Assembly (NCBI GenBank): GCA_027621405.1
Contig: JAQCBT010000010.1
Coordinates: 1-64,000, forward strand
Direction: 5' to 3'
DNA from: Pseudomonadota bacterium
Lineage (GTDB): Bacteria > Pseudomonadota > Gammaproteobacteria > Pseudomonadales > Pseudohongiellaceae
Length of the DNA stretch: 64,000 bases
Shown: one piece after another, positions 17,023-26,261 of the stretch
Position numbering within the stretch: position 1 is the first letter of the stretch
Layout of the letters: each line of letters opens with the position of its first letter
Translations under genes and position numbers: made by a program
Notes under the pieces: generated by a model
What the model was told of the DNA's origin: nothing
The model's database searches: none
What the model saw: only the letters and a program-made list of their open reading frames with translations

Positions 17023-17675
17023 ATATCCCCCTGCACTTCCAGGTTAGGGCGAATGCTGCGATGAATGTTGTTGCGAACCCGGGCGAGAACTTCCAGGCTG
17101 GACTCCGCGTCCTCGAAGGCGGTGAAGCGGACATACACGGCCATGGGTAGGCTGAGGGATTCTGCACCGTCCCAGCTCTCAGCCCATTGCAGGGCCTCAT
17201 CCAGTTCCTGGTACAGGTAGCTGAATTCCACGGCATAGCCGGGCAGGATAAGGCTGGCTTTCGAGTCTTCGAGTCTTTGCGCCGGATTATCACTGTAGGC
17301 TGGAGCAAGGCTGAGGTAGACGCCTTCGTCTTCCACGGAGAATAATTCCCAGGCTGTGAGACCCGGAGTTCGTTGTGGAGAAACCGTGGAGACCCAACTC
17401 AGGTAGTCGTCTTCTCCAACGAAGAAAATTTGCCGGGACAGGGTTTCCCTGTTCGTAAAACTGTGGGGAAAAGCGCCATGTAAAGCGCGGTCGATTTGCA
17501 GGAGTGCCAGAGCCTCATCCAGATCCTTATCCAGCACATCGGAGTTGCGATTCCAGTCCTCGGCGACGATGAATATACCCGTACTGAGCAAGCCCAGCAG
17601 CATCGCTGTCAGCGCCAGGGACAGCATGACTTCGAACAGGGTGAATCCCCGCTGAATAGTCCTCATGCAGCTCAT
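17019..17675 (-). CDS. gspJ: Type II secretion minor pseudopilin GspJ
   Basis: 218 aa. The prepilin cleavage motif is QRG-FTLFEVMLSLALTA, with Glu at position 5 of the mature protein. The ATG at 17675 has GGAG upstream and overlaps the gspI stop (ATGA). The periplasmic region has the GspJ features LLQIDRALHGAFP and WAESWD. It forms the pseudopilus tip trimer with GspI and GspK. Confidence 0.92.
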   Translation of the reverse strand: MSCMRTIQRGFTLFEVMLSLALTAMLLGLLSTGIFIVAEDWNRNSDVLDKDLDEALALLQIDRALHGAFPHSFTNRETLSRQIFFVGEDDYLSWVSTVSPQRTPGLTAWELFSVEDEGVYLSLAPAYSDNPAQRLEDSKASLILPGYAVEFSYLYQELDEALQWAESWDGAESLSLPMAVYVRFTAFEDAESSLEVLARVRNNIHRSIRPNLEVQGDI

Positions 17676-18061
17676 CGGGGAAGCTCCAGGCGGATCCAGC
17701 GAGTACCGCTGACATATTCATCCCTGTCTTCACTGACGACTTCGAAGGATTGCAGTGTGTATACCGACGGCTGGGTCTTGCGTTCGGGCGTTTCCAGCTC
17801 GTCCCCCACACGGATGTCATAGGTTTCCGCCACGAGGATGGGTTCTACTGCATGGAATTCATTCTGCAGCAGGGCAAAGTTAGTGGCTGCCCGCAATTCG
17901 GTGGCTCGCTGCAGGCTGGATTCGGAGCGCCAGGACAGTTGCTTGCTGCCGCCTACCAGTGAGAACAGCCCGCCTAATACGAAACCGGTGATCGCCAGTG
18001 CCACGATCACTTCCAGCAACGTAAAACCTTTGATTTTCGCAGGGACTGAACAGGAATACAT
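17672..18061 (-). CDS. gspI: Type II secretion minor pseudopilin GspI
   Basis: 129 aa from the ATG at 18061, which has a strong GAGGAA eight bases upstream; an ATG at 18076 would add five residues and overlap gspH. The prepilin motif is KIKG-FTLLEVIVALAI. The short C-terminal domain includes TRWIRLELP. It nucleates the pseudopilus tip. Confidence 0.9.
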   Translation of the reverse strand: MYSCSVPAKIKGFTLLEVIVALAITGFVLGGLFSLVGGSKQLSWRSESSLQRATELRAATNFALLQNEFHAVEPILVAETYDIRVGDELETPERKTQPSVYTLQSFEVVSEDRDEYVSGTRWIRLELPR

Positions 18062-18065
18062 GATG

Positions 18066-18572
18066 CTATTCCTCATCCAACTGCGGCTGGCTGACCCGGC
18101 CAGTGAAAGGATCGATCAACAGGTGGGCTTCCTGCTCACCCTGGCTCAGGTGCAGGGTGCCACCGGTACTTCCACCTTCAGGATAGAAAGTGATTTCCAG
18201 GCACTCATCGACATTGGTCTCAATGTGAGCGCTATCTTCAAAGCCGAGGGTAATCTCTTCGCTTTCCCAACTACCAACCAGTGTAGGCGAACCAAGGTCT
18301 TCGCAACTTTCACTATTATCTGTGATGATGAAGCGGATGCTGCTGGGTTGACCGCGAACCACGGCGTCGCGCCGGGCATGATTGAGGAGGGTATGGGCCT
18401 GGCGCACCTGGACTGCGAAGCTGCGGGAATCCAGGTTACCCACATTGGGGACGACCAGAATGCTGGCCATGCCGATAATGGTTAGTACCAGCAAGAGTTC
18501 CAACAGGGTAAAGCCACTGTTGGTGTTGCGCTTGCGCGCAAGAATGCTACTGCAGCGAGATATCGGCGTCAT
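18066..18572 (-). CDS. gspH: Type II secretion minor pseudopilin GspH
   Basis: 168 aa from the ATG at 18572, which overlaps the end of gspG by 26 bases; a GTG at 18593 is possible. The prepilin motif is NSG-FTLLELLLVLTIIG. It continues with VRQAHTLLNHARRDAVVRGQP, the usual GspH helix and loop, and a beta-rich C-terminus. It links the minor tip complex to the GspG fibre. Confidence 0.9.
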   Translation of the reverse strand: MTPISRCSSILARKRNTNSGFTLLELLLVLTIIGMASILVVPNVGNLDSRSFAVQVRQAHTLLNHARRDAVVRGQPSSIRFIITDNSESCEDLGSPTLVGSWESEEITLGFEDSAHIETNVDECLEITFYPEGGSTGGTLHLSQGEQEAHLLIDPFTGRVSQPQLDEE

Positions 18573-18978
18573 CGCCTTCGCCGCCCCGTTCACCGTCCGG
18601 GCCGTAGGAGATCAGCGTAAAACTGCGACCATCGGAGTCATAGACATAGTCATTGCCCCAGGGGTCCTGCGGCAGGTCTCGTCGCAGGTAGGGGCCATTC
18701 CAGGCAGCCCGGTCCGAATCATTTTCTATCAATCCGTCCAGAGAGTCTGGATATTGCCCCACGTCGAGGCGGTAGGCATCCAGGGCTGTTTCCAGTGAGG
18801 AGATCTGGGTCAGCGCTGCATCCCGTTGCGCACCAGATTGCTGCCGGAAAATATTGGGCGCAACCATAACCGCCAGCATGCCGATGATCGCCATGACTAC
18901 CAGTATCTCGATCAGGGTAAACCCGGATTGGAATCGTTTCTGAGCTCGCATAGTTGCCGACTGGGTAGTGTTCAACAT
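18547..18978 (-). CDS. gspG: Type II secretion major pseudopilin GspG
   Basis: 143 aa from the ATG at 18978, which has AGGA seven bases upstream; the ATG at 19011 has no ribosome site. The cleavage motif is QSG-FTLIEILVVMAIIGML. The body shows the canonical GspG signature (DAYRLDVGQYPDSLDGL, DPWGNDYVY) and the calcium-binding C-terminal loop GERGGEGDDADI. It polymerises into the pseudopilus that pushes substrate through the secretin. Confidence 0.95.
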   Translation of the reverse strand: MLNTTQSATMRAQKRFQSGFTLIEILVVMAIIGMLAVMVAPNIFRQQSGAQRDAALTQISSLETALDAYRLDVGQYPDSLDGLIENDSDRAAWNGPYLRRDLPQDPWGNDYVYDSDGRSFTLISYGPDGERGGEGDDADISLQ

Positions 18979-19013
18979 TGGTGAATCCTGATTGTTAAAT
19001 CGCTTTTGCATGC

Positions 19014-21239
19014 TTATTGAATATTGAGATCTTCGAATAACTCTGAGGCGAGTTCGAAGCGATCGAGAATATCGGAGTATTGTACACTCGCCTGCTCATT
19101 GAGATTGATTATTTCCGGACGCAAGACAATGAACAGTTCTCGTCGCTCCTGGTTCTCTTGTCGATAGGAAAACAGGTTGCCGAGCACCGGGACACGATTG
19201 AGGCCTGGCACACCGGTATTCAGGGACTCGATATCGTTTTGGATCAAGCCACCCAACACCACGTTCTCGCCATTCCTGACCACCACAGTGGTACTGATCT
19301 CCTGGTTATTGAAGACAGGGTTATTGTTGACCCCTGAGGAACCGGTGTCCACGGAAGACAGGACCTGGCGAATAATCAGGTTAACCACACCGTCGGAGTT
19401 TATCTGCGGCGTGATGTAGAGCTCGATGCCGGTTGGGCGATACTGGATGTTGGTAGTCGCGATACCCCCGGTGCTGATGGATTGGCCTGCTTCCACAGGC
19501 ACATCCGCCCCAATCTGAATCTCGCCTTCCTGGTTGTTGCTCACTGTCAGTGACGGTCGAGCAAGCAATCGCACGTCGTTGTTGGCCGCGATGGCTTCCA
19601 GGGTGGCTTCTACCCTGGCGGCACCATCGAGGAATCCCTTGGAAAACATCAAGCCACCGAGGCTGGGTGTGAAGTTGGTCGTCGTTGTTGTGGAGATAGG
19701 ATCGAGGGTTGCATTGTCTGCTATGCGGCTCCAGTCCACACCGAAGCGAGTATTATCGTTCAGGGTTATCTGCGCGATTACCGCGTTCACCATGACCTGT
19801 AACGGTACGGCATCCAGCTGACTGATGGTCGTTAGCAGTTGCCGATAGTCGCGCGCGGTGCTGCGAATCAGCAGGCTGTTGGTTGCTTCATCGGCCACGA
19901 TTTTAACCGAGAGATTTGCAGAGACCGCGGCCCCTGACGTTCCACTACTTCCGACCACAGTCGCAGTAGCTCCATCCTGGAGTTCTATCGCCCGAACTTC
20001 CAGATCACCGTCTTGACCACCTTCGGGAAACAGTACCGGGCGATTCAACGCGGAGTCGCTCTGGTTTCGTGCCTGGTTGAATACAGGTTCATCGTCGTCT
20101 TCAAATACTTGCGAGAGTGTATCGGCCAGCTCCTGGGCTACCAGGTTCTTAACCCGATAGGTGAATAATTGCTCCACCTGTTCCTGACTGTCCGCATCGA
20201 GGATCTGCACCCAGCGTCCGATTTCCTCGAAACCACGAGCGGCCGGCGCGGTTACCAACAAGGCATTGATGCGTTCGATGCCTTTAACCTGATAGGCGGG
20301 ATTGGGTCCTTCAATCATTTGCAGGATCTCTTCCAGCTCTGTCGCTACTTCCGTGGCGTTGGCGTTGCCTAGTTGGTACAGGCGCATACCCTGATTGCTG
20401 AAAGGGTCGGCGTCGATAAGCATTAGCAGCTGATTTACGCGCTCCAGCTCGAACTCGGAACCGGTGATGAGGAGGAGGTTGCTGTTACCAAGCTGGCTGA
20501 CGGCGCCATTGGGCTCCAGCAGGGGTGTAATGGCCTGTATTACCGAATCGGTAGAGACGTAGACCAGAGGAGTTACTTGCATTACCCGGGCTGCGGTGCC
20601 GTCTCCCAGGGTCTCCGGGGTTGCGATCTCTGCCGTGAGATTGCTGCTCACCCGGCGCGCGTTATAAACATCGCCTGCCCGCTCCAGAATCACGCCGGCA
20701 TCACGGGTCAGGAGCCTGATCAGGGGCCAGATATCATCCCGTTGCAGCGGGCGGTTTGGAGAAGTTCGTATGGAAACCTGGGCATCGATGGTCGGGTCGA
20801 TTACCAGTGTAATGTCCAGGGCATTGGCCAACTCCTCGAGTATCAGGCGCAGCTCAGCCTGCTCATAGTTGAGTTCCACAACATCTTCGCCTACGACAGA
20901 CTCCGGGGTGGGCACCTGTTCACGGAATCCATTGAAGCTGACCCGTTGACCATCACGGTTGATGGCATCGATCAATGCCCGCTGTTCCGCTGTATTGGTA
21001 CCGGCCAGCACGGGAATTGATGTCTCATCCTGGCTAGACACGGCTGTTGTGGCTGTCGGTCGTACTGTATTGGTGCTGGATTGCTGGGAGGAGGCCTGTC
21101 CACCAGATTGCAAAGTCGAGCAAGCTGACAGGGCAGCAATCAGCAAACCCAGAACCGCAGGTTTTCCGAACGATATACCCGGATTGCTGCTGTTACTCTT
21201 TGCAGAGAGACAGCTCTTACTAGTTTGTGAAATCTTCAC
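19014..21239 (-). CDS. gspD: Type II secretion secretin GspD (putative lipoprotein)
   Basis: 741 aa. The N-terminus carries a lipoprotein signal (VLGLLIAALSAC, cysteine near residue 40). N0 starts at VVELNYEQAELRLILEELAN, followed by the N1-N3 repeats (VYVSTDSVIQAITPLLEP; LLVTAPAARGFEEIGRWV; SLLIRSTARDYRQLLTTI) and the secretin barrel (VMVNAVIAQITLNDNTRFGV, VPVEAGQS, NGENVVLGGLIQND, PVLGNLF). It forms the outer-membrane exit pore. A built-in lipid anchor suggests self-piloting without a separate pilotin. The C-terminal S-domain is short. Confidence 0.95.
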   Translation of the reverse strand: MKISQTSKSCLSAKSNSSNPGISFGKPAVLGLLIAALSACSTLQSGGQASSQQSSTNTVRPTATTAVSSQDETSIPVLAGTNTAEQRALIDAINRDGQRVSFNGFREQVPTPESVVGEDVVELNYEQAELRLILEELANALDITLVIDPTIDAQVSIRTSPNRPLQRDDIWPLIRLLTRDAGVILERAGDVYNARRVSSNLTAEIATPETLGDGTAARVMQVTPLVYVSTDSVIQAITPLLEPNGAVSQLGNSNLLLITGSEFELERVNQLLMLIDADPFSNQGMRLYQLGNANATEVATELEEILQMIEGPNPAYQVKGIERINALLVTAPAARGFEEIGRWVQILDADSQEQVEQLFTYRVKNLVAQELADTLSQVFEDDDEPVFNQARNQSDSALNRPVLFPEGGQDGDLEVRAIELQDGATATVVGSSGTSGAAVSANLSVKIVADEATNSLLIRSTARDYRQLLTTISQLDAVPLQVMVNAVIAQITLNDNTRFGVDWSRIADNATLDPISTTTTTNFTPSLGGLMFSKGFLDGAARVEATLEAIAANNDVRLLARPSLTVSNNQEGEIQIGADVPVEAGQSISTGGIATTNIQYRPTGIELYITPQINSDGVVNLIIRQVLSSVDTGSSGVNNNPVFNNQEISTTVVVRNGENVVLGGLIQNDIESLNTGVPGLNRVPVLGNLFSYRQENQERRELFIVLRPEIINLNEQASVQYSDILDRFELASELFEDLNIQ

Positions 21240-21254
21240 CTTCTTCTCCAGAAT

Positions 21255-22460
21255 CTAGAATTCGACCGAGTTCATACTGAACACGGCCGAAAGCATGGTA
21301 ATCGTGATGCCACCGACGGCGATGGCCAGAAAAATAATCAGTGCGGGTTGCAACGCCGACACCAAGGCTGCCATTTGATTTCTTACATAGGTGTCGAACG
21401 TCACCGCGGACTTCAACAAGATGGATGATGTGCGACCAGATTCCTCACCAACCGCGACCAATTGATGGAGCAGGGTCGGGAAATGCTGAGTCTTCTCCAA
21501 TGAGACACCAAGGCCGGCGCCACCGCGGACATCTTCCTCGACTTTCTGCAGTTGTTCGTTCAGGACTGCATTTGAGACTACCTCTCGGGACACTCGCAAT
21601 GCCCTGATAAGTGGGATACCTGCCCCTAATAAGGCGCCAAGGGTGCGGGCGAATACTGCGCACTCACGATAGAGAATCAGGGTGCCGAGCAAGGGCAATG
21701 ACAACAGGAACCCGTGTTTTTGTAGTTTCGTCTTAGGGTCCTGGTCGAGTCGGCGCCAGGCGACCACCATTAATACGATGGCGACGATGAACAAATATCC
21801 ATAGCTCTGCAGAAACTCGCTGAGCGAGAGCAGGAATGCCGCCGATGCAGGGATCTCAGTGCCGGCGTCTTCGAACATGGCAGCGAACTGCGGAACAACG
21901 AAGATAAGCAACAGGAATACAGAAATAATGCCAGTAATCAGTAATACGGTCGGATAGATCATGGCAGAGATTACTGCCTGACGGGTCCGGGCGCTGGTAT
22001 CGAGGAATTCCGCCAGGTCAGGCAGTAGGTCGTGCAGAATGCCGCCTTCTTCCCCTGCACGTACTATATTCACGTACATCTTGCTGAAAACTTGTGGGTG
22101 AGACTCCATGGCCTCCGCCAGGCTCTTGCCTTCTTTCACATCGCGCAGGAGTTGCTTCACCAGCTCACGCATTGCCTGCGACTCGGTGATTCCGTCCAGC
22201 AGTCGCAGCGCCTTGTCGATCGGTACCCTGGCTTCCACCAGGGTGGTGAGACCATTGGTGAAATCCAGCAGATCTGTGTGGGAAATCTTGCTGGTGCGCA
22301 AACGCTCGGATCCCGCCTTGCCGACTGTAATCTTTACCGGTGTGAGGTTGCGCCCTTGCAGTAAACGCACCACCTCCCGCTCCGAGTCGGCGCTGAGCTG
22401 CCCGACCTGCACCTTGCCCTCGGCATCGAATGCCTGGTATTTGAAATAGGATGCGCTCAT
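21255..22460 (-). CDS. gspF: Type II secretion inner-membrane platform protein GspF
   Basis: 401 aa with two repeated cytoplasmic domains (DLLDFTNGLTTLVEARVPID; ARTLGALLGAGIPLIRALRV) and three membrane helices (about 167-190, 220-240, 370-392). The GEESGRTSSILLKSA segment is typical of the family. It couples the GspE ATPase to pseudopilus growth. The gene lies between gspE and gspD, with 15 bases to gspD and an overlapping junction with gspE. Confidence 0.95.
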   Translation of the reverse strand: MSASYFKYQAFDAEGKVQVGQLSADSEREVVRLLQGRNLTPVKITVGKAGSERLRTSKISHTDLLDFTNGLTTLVEARVPIDKALRLLDGITESQAMRELVKQLLRDVKEGKSLAEAMESHPQVFSKMYVNIVRAGEEGGILHDLLPDLAEFLDTSARTRQAVISAMIYPTVLLITGIISVFLLLIFVVPQFAAMFEDAGTEIPASAAFLLSLSEFLQSYGYLFIVAIVLMVVAWRRLDQDPKTKLQKHGFLLSLPLLGTLILYRECAVFARTLGALLGAGIPLIRALRVSREVVSNAVLNEQLQKVEEDVRGGAGLGVSLEKTQHFPTLLHQLVAVGEESGRTSSILLKSAVTFDTYVRNQMAALVSALQPALIIFLAIAVGGITITMLSAVFSMNSVEF

Positions 22461-23977
22461 AGGGCTCTCGTTACCCGCACCACTTCTTCCGGGGTGGTGA
22501 GTCCGGACTTGAGCTTTTCCAGCGCATCTTCGCGGAGCGTGCGCATGCCTTCGCGAATGGCTTCTTCGCGAATTGTGTTAGCGTCAGCGCCAGCGGCGAT
22601 ATGGTGGCGAATTGCATCGGTCATCATCAGGAGCTCATACAGGCCCACTCGCCCTCGGTAGCCGGTCATGCCACAGGCATCACAGCCCCTGCCGCGTTGG
22701 ATTTCGGAGCACTCTGAGGCATCGAGCTGCAGCACGTTGAGTTCATCCTCGGTGATGGGCACGGTTTCAGCGCATTCCTTGCACACCCGGCGCACCAGAC
22801 GTTGCGCCTGGATAGCCAACAAACTTGAGCTGATCAGGTAGCCTTCCACACCCATGTCCTGCAGGCGCGTGACCGCACCGGCAGCGTCATTGGTGTGCAG
22901 GGTAGAAAAGACCAGGTGTCCTGTAAGCGCCGACTCAATGGCAATCTCCGCCGTCTCATGGTCACGGATCTCGCCCACCATCAGGACATCCGGGTCCTGT
23001 CTCACAATAGACCTCAGTCCTGCTGCGAAGGACAGGCCTATGCTGGCATTGGCCTGGATCTGGGTGATGCCATCGAGCTGATACTCGACGGGATCTTCCA
23101 CAGTAATGATCTTTTGCGTGGCGTTGTTGATCTTTTCCAGGGTGGCATACAACGTGGTGGTTTTGCCTGAGCCGGTTGGTCCGGTGATCAGGACCATTCC
23201 ATGAGGCTGATTGATTACCGATTTATAGCCTTTTAGAACCTGCTCCGGGATACCCAGCTCCTGCAACTCGACGGCAGTATCACTGCGGTCCAGTATGCGA
23301 AGCACAACGGATTCGCCGTGCACACCCGGCAGGGTGGAGACTCGCATGTCCAGTTGATTGCTACCCAGCTGATAGTCGATGCGCCCGTCCTGGGGCAGGC
23401 GCTTCTCACCGATGTCGAGGCGTGCCATCAGTTTCAAGCGAGACGCCACAGCCGTGTGGATCTTAATCGGCAGGCGCTCGATGCGCGTCATGATGCCATC
23501 AACGCGGCAGCGCACGTCCAGATAGTTCTCATTGGGTTCGAAGTGAATGTCGCTGGCGTTGAGATCGAGTGCACGGGCGAACAGGTGATTAACGAGGCGA
23601 ATGATTGGTGCATCGGAGGCCAGGTCCAGTAATGCCTCATCGTCCTCAAATCCCGACACAAAGACATCGTCATCCGAGCCTTCTATCTGCGGCGATAGCT
23701 CTGCCCGCCAGTGCTTCAGCATACGACGTACTTCTTCATCGCTGCTGAGCTTGAATTGCACGGCATTGCCAACGATAAATCGAATCTTGGCACGCAGCTC
23801 TATCGAGGGCGCGCGATTGCAGAGCAATATGGAAGATGATGCGAAATCCTGAGCAGGGGCAATACCTTCTGGCTCGAGCAGCTGACTGAACACAGGCAGG
23901 CTCATCGCCTGTTCATGAAAGCTTTCGGTGCCCACGTCGTCGATGGCTGCATTGTTAGTCATCTCGGAGATCGCCAT
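22457..23977 (-). CDS. gspE: Type II secretion ATPase GspE
   Basis: 506 aa. The N-terminal GspL-binding region is followed by the N2 domain (ASDIHFEPNENYLDVRCRVDG) and the ATPase core: Walker A GPTGSGKTT, Asp box VEDPVEYQLDGITQ, Walker B RQDPDVLMVGEIRD and His box GHLVFSTLHTNDAAGAV. The zinc finger is CKEC ... CDAC. It is the cytoplasmic motor that extends the pseudopilus. The start overlaps nothing and sits three bases after gspM. Confidence 0.95.
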   Translation of the reverse strand: MAISEMTNNAAIDDVGTESFHEQAMSLPVFSQLLEPEGIAPAQDFASSSILLCNRAPSIELRAKIRFIVGNAVQFKLSSDEEVRRMLKHWRAELSPQIEGSDDDVFVSGFEDDEALLDLASDAPIIRLVNHLFARALDLNASDIHFEPNENYLDVRCRVDGIMTRIERLPIKIHTAVASRLKLMARLDIGEKRLPQDGRIDYQLGSNQLDMRVSTLPGVHGESVVLRILDRSDTAVELQELGIPEQVLKGYKSVINQPHGMVLITGPTGSGKTTTLYATLEKINNATQKIITVEDPVEYQLDGITQIQANASIGLSFAAGLRSIVRQDPDVLMVGEIRDHETAEIAIESALTGHLVFSTLHTNDAAGAVTRLQDMGVEGYLISSSLLAIQAQRLVRRVCKECAETVPITEDELNVLQLDASECSEIQRGRGCDACGMTGYRGRVGLYELLMMTDAIRHHIAAGADANTIREEAIREGMRTLREDALEKLKSGLTTPEEVVRVTRAL

Positions 23978-23980
23978 GGA

Positions 23981-24544
23981 CTATACCTCAGTGCTCGCGC
24001 TGGTCGCCGGGTCACGAGCAAAACCTACAACCGTAATGGAGCCGCTGTATTGATTACGGCTGCGGTTCAAAGAAAAATCCTTAACCCTCAACAAGGGCGA
24101 AGAGTTTTCCAGGCGCTGCAGGAATCTGATAGTGTCTGCTGCGTCAGTGGTACGGAATGACATCTCCTGGCTAATCAATAGCCAGTCGCCCGATTCCAGA
24201 CGTTCCGCCAGTCGTGTGGAGTTAACCGACAGACCACTCTCCCTGGCATGCTGGGTCAGGTCTCTCTGAATATTGGCTTCGATGAGGGGAATTGTGTTGC
24301 CGCTAAAAATCTGTGCCTCAACTTCTGCTGCCTGAACCTGGGCATCAATTCGCCGCTCGCGCCACTCCGGTGAATTCTCTATCAGTCGCTCCTCCCGGGT
24401 TATCGCCAGCAACACGTCTTCAATTTCCGCTGCACGTCGCTCATAGACTGACTGCACAGCGGGACCCACCTGGGTAATCAGGAATACGACCGCTACTACA
24501 GCGGCCATTACCAGAATGTTCTTTTCACGCTTGCTTACGGGCAT
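23981..24544 (-). CDS. gspM: Type II secretion GspM/PilO-like assembly protein
   Basis: 187 aa. A short cytoplasmic tail (MPVSKREKN) is followed by one membrane helix (about 10-27), a coiled coil (about 30-70) and a ferredoxin-like periplasmic domain ending in RVKDFSLNRSRNQYSGSITVVGF. This is the GspM/PilO plan. It follows gspL by 18 bases and precedes gspE by three. GspM stabilises GspL in the assembly platform. The sequence is divergent, so the assignment rests on architecture and position. Confidence 0.8.
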   Translation of the reverse strand: MPVSKREKNILVMAAVVAVVFLITQVGPAVQSVYERRAAEIEDVLLAITREERLIENSPEWRERRIDAQVQAAEVEAQIFSGNTIPLIEANIQRDLTQHARESGLSVNSTRLAERLESGDWLLISQEMSFRTTDAADTIRFLQRLENSSPLLRVKDFSLNRSRNQYSGSITVVGFARDPATSASTEV

Positions 24545-24562
24545 TGAACAGCTTCCTGCTTC

Positions 24563-25858
24563 CTATGTCTGGTCCGGGAAATAGCGCACCAAATAGCCTT
24601 CGAAATTGACTGAGGCGAGGCGCAGGTCGATGTAGTAACGGGTATTGTTGGTCGCTCGAGAGAACACGACTTCGGTAAACATGGGATCCTGCTCGAGACG
24701 CTGCAATATCGCTTGTGGGTCGGAGCTTGTTCCCTGAATTCGAATTAGTCCATCGGAGAGTTCGAGCGAGCTCAGGCGCTCTGCTGCCAGTACTTCCTGC
24801 AATTGATAAAGGGCTTCCCGCACATGTTGATCAGGGAAATCATTGAAAATTCCCCATTGGTTTTCAAAATCCACCACCACTGCCTGATCTGCTCGCGCTT
24901 CGGCCGACATCTCCCTCGTCGATTCCAGGCGTGAACTCGCCATGGCAAGTTCAAAGCTCTGGGCAATGAAGGGAATCGATGCCAGCATCAGTAGGCCTGC
25001 AACTGCGGCAGCTGCCAATAGTGCCTGCCGTCCCTTCTCGGCTTTCTTGCGAGCTGCAAGCGCCCCGGCAGGAAAGAAACAATATGATTTTTTTGCTTCA
25101 GAATTCAACTTTGACAAGTAATCGTCAGCATCAGCCACATTGACTTCGGCAGGACTAGAATTCGACATGTTTGCCAGTTCTGCCTGCCACTGCTCACTGA
25201 ATTCGTCTTGCTGCAGATCCTGTTCGTTAATCTGCAGCCAACTTTCAAGATAACCATCCATGATAGAGACTGCGGTCAGAATATCACCATCCTTTTCTAT
25301 AACAGTCGTTACTGGTTCATTGGAGAGAAGCTGGAGAAGCCGCGGTCTTACGACTGCGAGCAGTAGGTTTTGCTCTGCGAAGGCGTTGAACAGGGAGTCC
25401 AGTCGCGCCTGGGAAACCCATATAGCAGAAACGGGTTCCTGCTGTATCGCTGGATTGGACTCTACGGCTAACGCCAGCTTCTCGTTGCAAGCGGGCAGCA
25501 ATGTTTCCTTCTGTAGCCGTAGTGCTGATACCAGATTGTCGCCGATGAGTCCGGGCATGGTGCTGCTTGTTGCCACAAATTCAGAAGGTGGCAGGAGCAA
25601 CAGGATAGACCGGTCTTTGCTTTCCGATGGATTTCGTGCAAGCAGCGCAGCTGCCTTTATGGCCAGGTCTTCGGCCTTCAGGGCGGTACCGGTTTCCAAT
25701 TGAGTGCGGGAACCACTCTGGGCATGGATCAAGGTCGAACCAAGTACCAGCAAGGTATCGCTACAGGCCTTAACCAGCTCACCACGGGCATCACCGAATA
25801 AGCGGCTCCGCCACTGTGGAGTGACCAGTTGCTGCAGTTGTTGTTGCCAGGCGCTCAT
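24563..25858 (-). CDS. gspL: Type II secretion GspL-like assembly protein
   Basis: 431 aa. A cytoplasmic actin-like region (about 1-265; SILLLLPPSEFV, ILTAVSIMDGYLESW) is followed by one membrane helix (about 280-300, ALLAAAAVAGLLMLASIPF), a coiled coil and a ferredoxin-like periplasmic domain (about 360-425). That order is diagnostic of GspL. It recruits GspE to the membrane and pairs with GspM. It is the first gene of the operon; the usual gspC is not upstream. Confidence 0.82.
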   Translation of the reverse strand: MSAWQQQLQQLVTPQWRSRLFGDARGELVKACSDTLLVLGSTLIHAQSGSRTQLETGTALKAEDLAIKAAALLARNPSESKDRSILLLLPPSEFVATSSTMPGLIGDNLVSALRLQKETLLPACNEKLALAVESNPAIQQEPVSAIWVSQARLDSLFNAFAEQNLLLAVVRPRLLQLLSNEPVTTVIEKDGDILTAVSIMDGYLESWLQINEQDLQQDEFSEQWQAELANMSNSSPAEVNVADADDYLSKLNSEAKKSYCFFPAGALAARKKAEKGRQALLAAAAVAGLLMLASIPFIAQSFELAMASSRLESTREMSAEARADQAVVVDFENQWGIFNDFPDQHVREALYQLQEVLAAERLSSLELSDGLIRIQGTSSDPQAILQRLEQDPMFTEVVFSRATNNTRYYIDLRLASVNFEGYLVRYFPDQT

Positions 25859-26261
25859 TACATAAATCTCTAGCGTTATACGTCGCTCGTTCGTCGATTC
25901 TTCCGCGGCTACTCGCTACTGGGCCAAGCCCAGGTAACGAGGAAAATGGAACCTGCCACCGTGCTTCTCACAGCGGCCCGATTCTCTCTGCAACCAAGCT
26001 AAGCCCTTGAAAGATTTGTTAATTCTGAGTTTGTATGACTGCTGCCGAAGGAAAATAGTTTTAGCTGCCCGAAATCAGGCCAAAACCAGGGTAGGGAATT
26101 AAGGTATTGGAGGGGGGAGCCTGGGGTGCTGCTTCTGACTGCGGACTCGAGAAGCTCGAGTGGTTTCGAGTACCCACGGGGATGGGAAAAACCCTGGCTA
26201 CAACGAAAAAGCCCCGGCGATGCCAGGGCTTTCTATTCTTCGACGCTTGCCTGAGGCAGAC
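25859..26261. promoter_or_regulatory. Promoter region of the type II secretion operon and dsbA 3' flank
   Basis: 403 bases without a gene. The left part should hold the gsp promoter (minus strand), but no consensus -35/-10 pair stands out. The right part contains a small CTCGAG palindrome near 26146-26160 and the dsbA terminator at 26207-26232. Confidence 0.4.
26207..26232 (-). terminator. Rho-independent terminator after dsbA
   Basis: On the minus strand AAAGCCCTGGC and GCCGGGGCTTT pair (one G-T wobble) around a three-base loop and are followed by a T-run. It lies about 30 bases past the dsbA stop. Confidence 0.75.
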
